From Fimbriimonadaceae bacterium (GTDB lineage Bacteria; Armatimonadota; Fimbriimonadia; Fimbriimonadales; Fimbriimonadaceae), in assembly GCA_019638795.1 (NCBI GenBank), contig JAHBTB010000002.1, positions 268,087-332,086 on the forward strand: a DNA stretch of 64,000 nt. The letters run 5' to 3'. The notes beneath the pieces are model-generated. The model saw only the letters and a program-made list of their open reading frames with translations, ran no database searches and was not told the origin of the DNA. Both the position numbers and the translations under genes were made by a program. Below are positions 17,679-25,514 of the stretch, piece after piece (within the stretch, counting starts at the first letter, position 1; each line of letters opens with the position of its first letter).

Positions 17679-18908
17679 CTAGTTACGGTTGCCCTTGGCG
17701 GTGGCCGCGGTCACCGGAGAAAGGGCGGCGAGGGTGGCCCGGGCGACGGAGAGGTCGGGGTCGCCTTCGCTCCCGACCGTCCCGGCCAGCGACCGTTCCT
17801 CCCCCGCATCGTCCCAGCGGCCGACGACGGTGACGTGCTTGGCGTCGTCGGCGTCGAGGTGAAAGAAGACATCGTCGACCCGTACCCGGGCGCCCGACGC
17901 GCCGACCACCGCCTCGACCGTGGCGCGGGCGACCGCCATCGCCATGGGCCCGCGGCCCTTGAACGCGGTGCCGACCCCGGTCGTACCGTCCCGCACCGCC
18001 TCGACCGTCGCCACCGCCGGCTCGGTCGACTCGACCATGACCCGCAACCCCTCGGGGAAGCCCTTCGTCACGGCCCCCTTCTTAACGGACTTGTTCTCCG
18101 TCATCGCCTTGCTGGCCAGGTTGATCAGGTTGTCAAGGGTCGACTGGGCGTGGAGGTGCGACGACTCGTCGGTGCGACTGGGCGACCGACCGCGCTTGCC
18201 TCCCGCGATGCCATGGGAGAACGTCACCCTTTCGTCCAGCCCCTTGACCACAAGCGGTTTGCGCAGAAGGCCTTGGACGAAGGCTTCCGTGTCGGCCCGG
18301 TTTCGCCTTGTCGCGATCACAAACTCGTCGCCGGCGTAACGGACAAGGACGTCCCTTTCTGGGTCGATGCTGGTCTTCAGGTGGTCGGCCAAGGCGCAGA
18401 CGACCCGGTCGCCGAATATGTGCCCGTGCTTCTTGTTGAACCGGCCAAAGTCGTCGATATCGAAGAGCACGACGGTGATCTCGTTGTCCGCCTCTAGCTG
18501 GCTGACGCCCCATTCCCGCAGAGCGTCGCTCCAACTCAGGCCGGTCATGGGGTCCCAGGAACGGCCGAGTTCGATCAGCAAGCCGAGAGGGGACAAGAGA
18601 CCGAGGAACTGGTCGCCGTCAAAGACGGCGGCCACGGCGCTCTGGCTTCCCACGAAGTCCTTCGCCGCGTCCCGGACCGGTTGGTCAGGCGAGAGGTCCA
18701 GACGGCGGCCCTGCATGGCCTCCTTGACCGTGGCCTCGGCATCGCTGAGAATCGCCGCTTCGATCGTGACCACGCCCAAGAACTTGCCGTCGTCGACGAC
18801 GGCGACCGCAGACTGTCCCGACCCGGCCATCAGGGTGAGCGCGGCCGAGAACGTGCTGTCGGACGACACCGACAGCCGGTTCAGCTCTAGGTCGCGGACG
18901 CGTCGCAT
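17679..18908 (-). CDS. CBS-pair GGDEF protein (putative diguanylate cyclase)
   Basis: A 409-residue cytosolic protein with no membrane segment. Two CBS motifs fill about 1-115 and could sense adenine nucleotides. A GGDEF domain follows, with FDIDDFGRFNKKHGH and the active-site loop YAGDEF (AGDEF at 192-196). AGDEF is a tolerated variant, so activity making c-di-GMP is plausible. The usual RxxD inhibitory site is not conserved. The C-terminal ~120 residues contain two similar segments ending in VARAT(V/L)xA(V/A)L that I do not recognise. GAGAGGTGA precedes the ATG. The gene sits 63 bases downstream of the DnaA-like gene on the same strand, suggesting an operon. Confidence 0.75.
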   Translation of the reverse strand: MRRVRDLELNRLSVSSDSTFSAALTLMAGSGQSAVAVVDDGKFLGVVTIEAAILSDAEATVKEAMQGRRLDLSPDQPVRDAAKDFVGSQSAVAAVFDGDQFLGLLSPLGLLIELGRSWDPMTGLSWSDALREWGVSQLEADNEITVVLFDIDDFGRFNKKHGHIFGDRVVCALADHLKTSIDPERDVLVRYAGDEFVIATRRNRADTEAFVQGLLRKPLVVKGLDERVTFSHGIAGGKRGRSPSRTDESSHLHAQSTLDNLINLASKAMTENKSVKKGAVTKGFPEGLRVMVESTEPAVATVEAVRDGTTGVGTAFKGRGPMAMAVARATVEAVVGASGARVRVDDVFFHLDADDAKHVTVVGRWDDAGEERSLAGTVGSEGDPDLSVARATLAALSPVTAATAKGNRN

Positions 18909-18971
18909 TCTTGGGTCACCTCTCGGTCGAATTGACGACCCGCACGGTCCAGGATGGCACTGGGTTTTGTC

Positions 18972-19961
18972 TCATTCGGCACAGAACCGGTCAAAAACGG
19001 CATTCTTGCAAGCCTGTACGGAGGCGGAAGGGCGACCTTCACCCATCCTCTTGGCGACGGCAGAGGCCATGGCGAAGGCCCGCGCCGGTTGGACGTCCAA
19101 GAAGCTGGCGACCTCGCGTTCGGAGAGGCCGACCTCGTGTAAGAGGATATACGCGCAGACGTCGCTGACGCTTCTCTTTGTGGGCCTACCCCAGTCGGCA
19201 AGCGTCTGGCTCACCGCGTCATGCACCTCGTCGCGGGGGTCCCAACCGTTTTCCCCGATCAAATAGGGCATCAGGACGCCGCACGCCCGGCACGCGTCTT
19301 CGACCCCGGTCCAGTTGTGCTTGACCAGGGTAAGGCGCTGGAGGGCGCCGCGGACCGACCGGCCGTTGCCGCGGAGGTGGCGGGCGATGAGCCGGACGAC
19401 GGCCGGGCCTAGGAGGACACCTTCGGCCCGGGCCAGGGACCGGACCACCGCTTCGCGTTCGGGTCCCTCCGGTTCACCCATGGTGCCGACCGTCCATTCG
19501 CGGGACGCCAGCCAGAGCGGCGGCCGCATCCGGTGCCCAGGGGCGACCGTAAAGCTGAGCAGTGTCGGACGGTGCAACCGGAGCCGGCTTTCCAGGGCTT
19601 GCCGCAACTTGTGGGTCGACCGCGGGTTCTTCGTCGCGTCCTGGGCGTCGTCGACGACGACCGGGCCGATGTCTCCGACGAGGGCCTTGCTCTCCACCCA
19701 GCGGGTCGCCGGGACGACAAAGACACCTCGCCCCGTGGTTTCGCAGAGTGCGCGGGCCGTCGCCTCCAGCAGGGTCGTCTTGCCCCAGCCTGAGGGACCG
19801 ACGATGACGATATGGCGCGAAGGGTCGGTGGAAAACTCCCTGGCCAACTCGACCGCCCCTTGGTTGCACGCCAAAGTCACGACAGGATTGGTGCCGGTAG
19901 CGTCAACTCTGCCGCCCAAAGGCTGTGCACATGAAGGTGGACGCAATGCGGTTCCGGCCAT
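18972..19961 (-). CDS. Divergent DnaA-like AAA+ ATPase
   Basis: A 329-residue protein aligning with the AAA+ and C-terminal domains of the replication initiator DnaA. Walker A is GPSGWGKT (55-62) and Walker B VVVDDAQ (101-107). A DnaA-style sensor II helix reads GNGRSVRGALQRL near 198-210. The C-terminal ~75 residues have the helix pattern of DnaA domain IV (TKRSVSDVCAYILLHEVGLS), but the GGRDHSTV box-binding signature is replaced by LDVQPARAFAMASAV. Domains I and II are absent, hence the short length. It may be a regulator of the Hda/DnaA-paralogue kind or a degenerate initiator. The start ATG lacks a Shine-Dalgarno sequence. Confidence 0.65.
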   Translation of the reverse strand: MAGTALRPPSCAQPLGGRVDATGTNPVVTLACNQGAVELAREFSTDPSRHIVIVGPSGWGKTTLLEATARALCETTGRGVFVVPATRWVESKALVGDIGPVVVDDAQDATKNPRSTHKLRQALESRLRLHRPTLLSFTVAPGHRMRPPLWLASREWTVGTMGEPEGPEREAVVRSLARAEGVLLGPAVVRLIARHLRGNGRSVRGALQRLTLVKHNWTGVEDACRACGVLMPYLIGENGWDPRDEVHDAVSQTLADWGRPTKRSVSDVCAYILLHEVGLSEREVASFLDVQPARAFAMASAVAKRMGEGRPSASVQACKNAVFDRFCAE

Positions 19962-20170
19962 TTCGAGGAGTCTCGTCCCAACGGACTGGGAACCTCATTG
20001 TCCCGGTCCGGACGCGGACGGTTCAAGACCGGGCATGCAAAAATAACGACAAGTACAAGGCTAGAACCTGTAGTAAACGTGTCTTGCAAGCCTATATTCA
20101 AGCTGGGTCGCGAAGGTCAGGAAGATTGCCGATCTTTCAACCGCTTATCCACACCGGCCGGTGAACTCCT
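19962..20170. other. Intergenic region upstream of the DnaA-like gene
   Basis: A 209-base gap between two minus-strand genes, holding the lowest-GC patch of the neighbourhood (about 20035-20100). It contains one consensus DnaA box. It also holds TCTTGCAAGCCT at 20082-20093, which occurs again at 19004-19015 inside the DnaA-like gene. I see no convincing gene, no clustered DnaA boxes and no clear terminator. Confidence 0.5.
20145..20153 (+). promoter_or_regulatory. Consensus DnaA box
   Basis: TTATCCACA is a perfect match to the 9-mer bound by DnaA domain IV. It lies about 185 bases upstream of the DnaA-like start codon. A single box fits an autoregulatory or titration site better than an origin. 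Confidence 0.45.
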
Positions 20171-21367
20171 TCAGTGGGCGATCTTCGGCCAGGCCTTCGC
20201 GAAGTCGAACCCCGGGCTGTGTTCCAGGTTGTGGCATTTGGCGCACGTGTCTGGGCCGACCCGGGCTGGTTTTTCCGTTGCCGGGGCGGTGGCGTGTTTT
20301 TGCAGTGGGCCATGGCAAGACTCGCAGCCGACGTCGGCAAGGCCTGGCGTCGTCACCCGGTCACGGAAGCCGACTTTGCTGTCCAGGCCGACGACATGGC
20401 AGGGAAGGCACTCGGGGTCCCGCCCTTGGCCCTTGTCTTCCAGTGTCTTCAGGGCGTGGGCGTGGCCCGACTTACGCCAGGCCGCGTCGGCGGCCGCGTG
20501 ACAGGGGGCGCATGCGGCCGAGCCGGCGTACGAGGCGGAGTCTGTGCGGGGCAGGGCTTCGACCAGCTTCTCACCCTCCACACGCTTGAGGTAGCGCCGA
20601 AACACACCGGCGACTTCCTGGGCGGCTGGGCTGGGTCGGGAGACGTCGAAGCCAGGCCCTAACTCAATCCCCGTCGCCGACTTGAACGACCCACCGGACC
20701 ACTCGGCCCGCACCAGCGCCTTTCCCCGCTCGCCGCAACTGACGAGCAGGGTCTGGCCGACCTTGACCGGCTTGGTCGTCAACGAAGAACTGCGGTAGGC
20801 GACCAATCGGAGGGACGGGTGCTCGGTGGCGAGCTTCCTGGCCCGGTCTTGCCCCCCGGTGGTGAGGACGATGTTGGTGCCTGGCTGGACCGCCACCGGC
20901 TGGCTCGGGTCGTCCACCGTGACGCCGAAGGGGCCCTTCGCCATGTCGGTCAGGATCTCCATGCCCGGGCCGGTGAAGACCCGCCCGATCCAGCGGAACT
21001 TGCCGAGGGCCGCCAGGTTCCCGGCGAACCCGGGGCCGCTTCTCAGGTCTTCCTCGGACAAGAGCGCGGCGTCGACGCGGTAGTAGGCCATCGATTCAGC
21101 GAGGGCCTCGGCCTTGAGTTGGTCTTGGCGGGTCAGCCCGCCCGAGAGCCGACCCATGTCCAGCACGAGCGACCGGGCGGGGTCAAGCCCGTCCAACGCC
21201 TGGGCCCGGCGCACGATTCCTCCCGTCATGGGCGAGGTGCAGCCACATGGGGACAGGTAGCCCTGGGTGTCGCCCATGATGACGACCGTCCAGGTGTCGG
21301 CGGGTCGTGGCGCGGCGACGCCGCAACCCACCGCCAAAGCCGCGACGAGCCAAAGAAGGAGTTTCAC
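20171..21367 (-). CDS. UshA-like metallophosphatase fused to tetraheme cytochrome c domain
   Basis: A 398-residue exported protein. The signal sequence ends AALAVGCG, a possible lipobox. The N-terminal half resembles the calcineurin-like/UshA fold (VIMGDTQGYLSPCGC, MTGGIVRRAQ). In related families the first Cys of this CGC motif can be selenocysteine; here it is an ordinary Cys codon. The C-terminal half has four CxxCH heme sites (CAPCH, CLPCH, CESCH, CAKCH) in a cytochrome c554-like layout. It probably sits on the outer face of the inner membrane or in the periplasm in electron transfer. Its ATG overlaps the upstream DUF1573 gene by 4 bases (ATGA), so the two are co-translated. Substrate unknown. 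Confidence 0.72.
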   Translation of the reverse strand: MKLLLWLVAALAVGCGVAAPRPADTWTVVIMGDTQGYLSPCGCTSPMTGGIVRRAQALDGLDPARSLVLDMGRLSGGLTRQDQLKAEALAESMAYYRVDAALLSEEDLRSGPGFAGNLAALGKFRWIGRVFTGPGMEILTDMAKGPFGVTVDDPSQPVAVQPGTNIVLTTGGQDRARKLATEHPSLRLVAYRSSSLTTKPVKVGQTLLVSCGERGKALVRAEWSGGSFKSATGIELGPGFDVSRPSPAAQEVAGVFRRYLKRVEGEKLVEALPRTDSASYAGSAACAPCHAAADAAWRKSGHAHALKTLEDKGQGRDPECLPCHVVGLDSKVGFRDRVTTPGLADVGCESCHGPLQKHATAPATEKPARVGPDTCAKCHNLEHSPGFDFAKAWPKIAH

Positions 21368-22980
21368 CGCACCTCGGCCGCCACGGGGACCTCGATGAGT
21401 GGCTGGGCGTTGTCGTCCGTGCGGATCTTGATCGTGCCGCTCAAGCTACCGGTCAGGGCCTTGCCGTCAAACTCGGCGACGACCCGCCAGGTGTCGCTGG
21501 ACACCCTCTCCGGCCACACCTTCAGGTGGTCGTTGTCAACGCTGGCGCCCTTGACGGTGAAGGGGCGGCCAGGTCGTGTGACAAAGACGGCGTAGCGCCG
21601 CGGTGCCTTGTCGATGAGTCCCAGGTAGAGCTGGCCCGGGTCGGCGGCGATGCCGCGCTGGACGTTGAAAGCGTGGTAGAGGTGATGCCACACCTTGTCG
21701 TCGGTTTCGACGACAAGGGTCGCCAGCATGCGACCGGTGACCGACCCTGGGCTGATCAGGAGGTCGATCTTGTAGCCGTGTCGGTCCTCGGTGGGGCCGC
21801 CGAGTTCGGGGTCGGCCATCTTGCCCGACCAGGGTTCGAAGGCCACGGCGGCGTTGAGACCCTGGACATAGACCCGCTTGACTTTGAGGTCCACGCCTTT
21901 GGCGAGGGCCAGATAATAGGTCGCCTTGCCGCTGTCGTCTTCCATGTAGACCAGGCCCCGGCCCTTGTCGCGCAGGAACCGGTAGGCCGGCTTGACGTTG
22001 CCTTTGACCTCGACGATCGTCATCGGCCGGTCGGGGTCACTGGTGGTGACATAGAGCTGCTTGTGGAACGGGCCGGGGAACATCGTCGTGTCGGCCCCGA
22101 AGGTGACCCGGGTGTTTTCGCCCGGTGAAAGGATGCTGGTCGCGCGGATGGAGAAGCAACTGCAGTCAGGGACCACTTGGAGGGCGCTCCGCCCGTCACC
22201 CAGGTTCGTGACCTCGAAGACTCCGTACGCCGGTTGCCCCTGGGTCACCTCGCCAAAGTCAACGACGGTGGGATTGACGCGGGTATGGGCTTTGCCGGCG
22301 TACACCTGCTTCCGGTCCTTGACCGCTTTGCGCAGGAACGCGGCGAGTTCAAGGTCGCCGACCGCGGCGCCCTTCTCGGCACCGTTGACCGCATGCGGGT
22401 AGTTCGCGATGGTGTCAGCCCGGGCCATAGCCGACGTGCCGGGTGGCAGTTGGCCAAGCCCCAGGTACTGGCCGATGAGGAACACGGTCTCGTTCTGGAC
22501 GTGGATGTCGTCGATCGAGGTCGTGTCGTTCACCCGGTGCAGAGCGACGACGCCCTCCACCCGTGGGTCGGCCGGGTCGTCGCTGACAAACGACACGAGA
22601 CCCTTGGGGAGTTTGGTGGTCTCGTCAGGCGGAAGCTTGTCGACGAAGCCGATCTTGATCTGACCCTTCTCCGCCACGGTCACGGTGAAGTGAGGCAGGG
22701 CGGCCTTCCACACCTCGACGGCCTTCTGGACGGCGGCCCGGAAGCCGGGCCGACGGATTTCGGGGACACCGGCGAAGTCAAGTTGGATCGCGACCTTGTC
22801 CTCAGGCAGCCTGTCCGCCAGGCGGGCCGCCTTCTCCCAGTCTTTGGCGTTGGTGGCGTCGACAACCTTCTGGACCGTCGCCTGGAACGTCCGGTCGGCA
22901 CCGGCGGGGACCACCGGCATCGGCTGCTGGCCGATCCGGTTCAGCGCGCAGGCGAGGACAAAGGCGGTCAGCATCATCAC
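21364..22980 (-). CDS. Exported DUF1573-domain protein with zincin-like N-terminal region
   Basis: A 538-residue protein with an N-terminal signal peptide (MMMLTAFVLACAL). Residues ~80-200 look like a matrixin-type metalloprotease in layout, but the HExxHxxGxxH site is degenerate. In the aligned stretch NETVFLIGQYL only the Glu and the Gly remain, and a Met-turn-like SAMARA follows. Residues ~235-330 form a DUF1573 immunoglobulin-like domain (VDFGEVTQGQPAYGVFEVTN and PDCSCF). The remaining ~200 residues appear beta-rich. It is translationally coupled to the heme protein, and both are probably periplasmic. Catalytic protease activity looks unlikely. A hairpin separates it from prfB upstream. 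Confidence 0.65.
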   Translation of the reverse strand: MMMLTAFVLACALNRIGQQPMPVVPAGADRTFQATVQKVVDATNAKDWEKAARLADRLPEDKVAIQLDFAGVPEIRRPGFRAAVQKAVEVWKAALPHFTVTVAEKGQIKIGFVDKLPPDETTKLPKGLVSFVSDDPADPRVEGVVALHRVNDTTSIDDIHVQNETVFLIGQYLGLGQLPPGTSAMARADTIANYPHAVNGAEKGAAVGDLELAAFLRKAVKDRKQVYAGKAHTRVNPTVVDFGEVTQGQPAYGVFEVTNLGDGRSALQVVPDCSCFSIRATSILSPGENTRVTFGADTTMFPGPFHKQLYVTTSDPDRPMTIVEVKGNVKPAYRFLRDKGRGLVYMEDDSGKATYYLALAKGVDLKVKRVYVQGLNAAVAFEPWSGKMADPELGGPTEDRHGYKIDLLISPGSVTGRMLATLVVETDDKVWHHLYHAFNVQRGIAADPGQLYLGLIDKAPRRYAVFVTRPGRPFTVKGASVDNDHLKVWPERVSSDTWRVVAEFDGKALTGSLSGTIKIRTDDNAQPLIEVPVAAEVR

Positions 22981-22988
22981 TCCGTAGA

Positions 22989-23005
22989 CGGGCCCAAGGG
23001 GCCCG
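22989..23005 (-). terminator. GC-rich hairpin between prfB and the DUF1573 gene
   Basis: CGGGCCC-AAG-GGGCCCG is a perfect 7-pair stem filling the 27-base gap after prfB. There is no T-tract, so it could attenuate rather than fully terminate. Confidence 0.4.
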
Positions 23006-23007
23006 GA

Positions 23008-24127
23008 TTACTCGACATAGTCGTCTTCTGATGCCGGCGGCCTCTTAAGGAACGCCTCGATGAAGCCGTCGATGTCACCGTCCATCACCGCCAGGACATT
23101 CCCCGTCTCGTGGCCGGTCCGGTGGTCCTTCACCATCGTGTACGGTTGCATGACGTAGCTCCGGATCTGGCGGCCCCACTCCGCGGGGCCGATGTCGCCC
23201 TTCAGGGCCTTCAGCTTGGCCGCGTCCTCGGTCTGTTGCAGGGCGGCGAGGCGCGACGTGAGCACCTTCAACGCGGCCGCGCGGTTCTTGTGCTGGCTCC
23301 GTTCGCTCTGGGCGAAGACGACGATGCCGGTCGGGATGTGCGTCATGCGCACCGCACTCTCGGTCTTGTTGACGTGCTGTCCGCCAGCCCCTCCGGCGCG
23401 GAGAGTCTCCTCCTTGACTTCGGACATGTCGATCTGGAACTCGGCTTCCTCGACTTCGGGCAGGACTTCGACGCGGACGAACGACGTGTGGCGGCGTGCG
23501 GCGGCGTCATAGGGCGAAATGCGGACGAGGCGGTGGACACCGCCCTCACACTTCAGGTAGCCGTAGGCGTTCGCGCCGGTGACCTCGAAGCTGACGTTGC
23601 GGTAGCCGGTCACGTCGCCCGGGGTCTCGCTGACGACTTCGATCTTGTAGCCCTTGGTCTGGGCCCAGCGCGAATACATCCGGAAGACCATCTCGGCCCA
23701 GTCACAGGCCTCGCTGCCTCCGGCTCCGGCACTGATCTCGACCAAGGCGTTGTTGCCGTCGTGCTCGCCGCTCAGCAGAGTCTGGAGCTCGTAGGCGTCC
23801 AAGTCTTTGATGAACTGCAGGGCGTCTTTGTCGGCGAGGGCCTCCAGTTCGGGGTCCTCTTCGCCGGCGAGAAGCTCGTAGTTGTCACGAACCTCCCCCT
23901 CCCTCTTGGCGAGGGCCTTGAAGGGGTTGATCATGTCTCGGAGCCGGGCTGCCTTTTGGAGTTCCTTCTGTGCGGCCGAAGGATCGTCCCAAAACCCAGG
24001 CTCTGCTTGCCTTTCTTCTAGTTTTTGAAGCTGGGATTCCAAGCGGGGCAGGTCAAAGATGCCCCCTGATAGCGTCCAGGCGGGCCTTCGCCTCGGACAG
24101 CGCTTGATGCTGCTCCATGGTCAACAT
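23008..24127 (-). CDS. prfB: Peptide chain release factor 2, programmed +1 frameshift
   Basis: Releases peptides at UGA and UAA codons. The main frame from 24054 downward has the catalytic GGQ (GAGGQHVNKTESAVR) and the codon-reading tripeptide as SPY where E. coli has SPF. The real start lies upstream in another frame: ATG at 24127 (or 24118), then 24 codons ending Gly-His-Leu and an in-frame TGA at 24055-24053. The slip site reads AGG GGG CAT CTT TGA C, the classic internal Shine-Dalgarno plus CTTTGAC. Shifting +1 gives a 372-residue protein of normal length. The gene follows fliS and fliT-like on the same strand. RF2 level is expected to be autoregulated through the UGA. Confidence 0.95.
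24052..24067 (-). promoter_or_regulatory. RF2 programmed frameshift site
   Basis: On the minus strand AGGGGG precedes CATCTTTGAC. The AGGGGG pairs with 16S rRNA inside the ribosome, and CUU slips to UUU at the UGA. Spacing equals the E. coli prfB element. Confidence 0.95.
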
Positions 24128-24150
24128 GGGGCTGGTTGTACCCGGCGGGC

Positions 24151-24489
24151 TCAGCCGCGGCTGTCCAACAGTCCGCCTTGGCGACCCGAGGCGGCGTAGC
24201 GGGCCAGGCCGCGCCGGTCGCGGTAGGCGGCCGCCATCTCTCCGACGAGGTCGCCCTGGGCTTCGGCGATCGCCTGTTCGACGGCCCGCTCGCAGGACCG
24301 CGCGGCTTCCAAGACCGCAGCCGACTCCCGGTCAAGTGGCGCGCTGGCCAGGCTCAAGATCGCCGATTCCCGGGCACGCAGTGTCTCGGCGAAATCGTCC
24401 CAGTCGCCCCGCCGGGCCGCGGCGAGGAGGGCGTGGGTGAGCACAAGCACCTTTTCGGCGCACTTCAGTTGGCTGGTCTCAAGCGGCAC
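24151..24489 (-). CDS. FliT/FlgN-like small flagellar protein
   Basis: A 112-residue, mostly helical, Ala/Glu/Arg-rich protein encoded directly after fliS, overlapping it by 11 bases. Size, position and helical character match FliT-type export chaperones, which sit next to fliS in many genomes. The sequence itself carries no decisive motif. It begins MPLETSQLKCAEK. The prfB start lies 23 bases further on, so fliS, this gene and prfB probably form one transcript. The name rests mainly on context. Confidence 0.5.
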   Translation of the reverse strand: MPLETSQLKCAEKVLVLTHALLAAARRGDWDDFAETLRARESAILSLASAPLDRESAAVLEAARSCERAVEQAIAEAQGDLVGEMAAAYRDRRGLARYAASGRQGGLLDSRG

Positions 24490-24898
24490 TTTGCCCCTCC
24501 CCGACGGTCAGCAGTTGGGGCGCCTTGTCTTGGGCGGTCAGCCGTGACCAACCCTCGCGCAGGTCGCTCATCACCTTGATTGCTTGGTCGATATAGCTCG
24601 ACTGGTCGGTGACGTTGGCCTGGACCAGACGGTCGTAGACGAAGGAGTAGAGCGCGGCGAGGTTTTGGGCGATTTCGCCCCCCTTCTCCAAGTCGAGGGT
24701 ACCGGTCAGTTCGGCGACAATCTTTTGCGCGCGTTGAAGGTTTTCGTTCTGTTTGTAGAGGTCACCGGTCTCCATGGCGTGCTTGCCGGCCTCCATGAAG
24801 CGGAGGGCGCCGTCATAGAGCATCACGACGAGTTGGAGGGGGGAGGCGCTGGTCACCGCAGCCTTGCGGTATTGGTCGATCGACTTGCCGTACGTCAC
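24479..24898 (-). CDS. fliS: Flagellin export chaperone FliS
   Basis: Binds the C-terminus of unpolymerised flagellin in the cytoplasm and delivers it to the export gate. The 139-residue protein has the family core (Y-x-K-A-AVTSASPLQLVVMLYDGALRFM) near the N-terminus, a central helix with TGDLYKQNENLQRAQKIV, and LYSFVYDRLVQAN. I chose the GTG at 24898 because family members start a few residues before this core. It is preceded by AAGGA, whereas the upstream TTG has no signal. A sigma-28-like promoter lies about 36 bases upstream. No flagellin gene is in the window. Confidence 0.88.
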   Translation of the reverse strand: MTYGKSIDQYRKAAVTSASPLQLVVMLYDGALRFMEAGKHAMETGDLYKQNENLQRAQKIVAELTGTLDLEKGGEIAQNLAALYSFVYDRLVQANVTDQSSYIDQAIKVMSDLREGWSRLTAQDKAPQLLTVGEGQSAA

Positions 24899-24933
24899 TC
24901 GGTCGGTCCTTGGGGGCTGGTGGCCCAAGGAGA

Positions 24934-24961
24934 TTGTCGGCCCGAGCCGGGCCTAACTTGA
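24934..24961 (-). promoter_or_regulatory. Sigma-28-like promoter of fliS
   Basis: On the minus strand: TCAA, 16 bases, then GCCGACAA. The -10 shares CCGACAAT with the motA promoter, and the spacer length equals those of motA and flgM. The -35 part overlaps the end of the upstream gene. Confidence 0.5.
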
Positions 24962-25420
24962 TGGCTGTTCGGGGCGGCGCGGATAGGTGGCCAACCCGAC
25001 GAGAATGATCCAGGCCAGCCAGCCGAGGGGGACCATCACGACCCAGCGTTCCGGGTACTCCGGCATCGGGAGGTCTTGGGCATAGCGCCCCAGGTTCGAT
25101 TGTTGGAGGCGCAGAAAGACAAACACCCCGGCGGCCATCGCTCCGCCCATGAAGGCGGCCAAGCCGGCGGCCTCAAGCTTGCGGATGACGACGACGCCAA
25201 AGACGGTGGCCGGGACACCGCCAAAGACGGCCATCTGACCCAACCCCGAGACGGCGTACTCCTTGAAGACGAACCAGGGCCAGACGACCATGGCGTAGGT
25301 GATGAGGCTCCCGACCAGGACGACCATGCAACCGCCCAGCAACTGCGTCTCAAGGTCGCGTTTGCGTCGGGGATACCCCCCTTCGATCTTTTCGTCGGTC
25401 TGAAGCGGTTCAAATGGCAT
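24953..25420 (-). CDS. Four-helix membrane protein, unknown function
   Basis: A 155-residue protein with a charged cytosolic start (MPFEPLQTDEKIEGGYPRRK) and four hydrophobic segments at about 28-52, 60-78, 84-102 and 126-145. I do not recognise the family. It lies between gapA, separated by a strong hairpin, and fliS, whose sigma-28-like promoter overlaps its stop codon. Its transcription is therefore probably independent of both. Confidence 0.6.
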   Translation of the reverse strand: MPFEPLQTDEKIEGGYPRRKRDLETQLLGGCMVVLVGSLITYAMVVWPWFVFKEYAVSGLGQMAVFGGVPATVFGVVVIRKLEAAGLAAFMGGAMAAGVFVFLRLQQSNLGRYAQDLPMPEYPERWVVMVPLGWLAWIILVGLATYPRRPEQPSS

Positions 25421-25475
25421 GGCCGCCCCGATAGGATACGCGACGACACGGGCGTTGTCGCCGAAGATGTGTGCG

Positions 25476-25507
25476 GACCGGCCCCCTCGAAGAGCAGGGG
25501 GCCGGTC
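25476..25507 (-). terminator. Strong hairpin terminator after gapA
   Basis: A perfect 12-pair inverted repeat (GACCGGCCCCCT and AGGGGGCCGGTC) with an 8-base loop, 7 bases past the gapA stop. No U-tract follows, so termination would rely on the hairpin or on a factor. Confidence 0.65.
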
Positions 25508-25514
25508 GTCGGGG

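Noticed and set aside
19877..20101. A 74-codon minus-strand frame upstream of the DnaA-like gene
   Set aside because: It overlaps the DnaA-like coding start, has no ribosome-binding site or recognisable motif and runs through the AT-rich control region.
19962..20170. Chromosomal replication origin
   Set aside because: Only one consensus DnaA box, no clustered boxes or AT-rich 13-mers, and no dnaN, gyrB or rpmH nearby.
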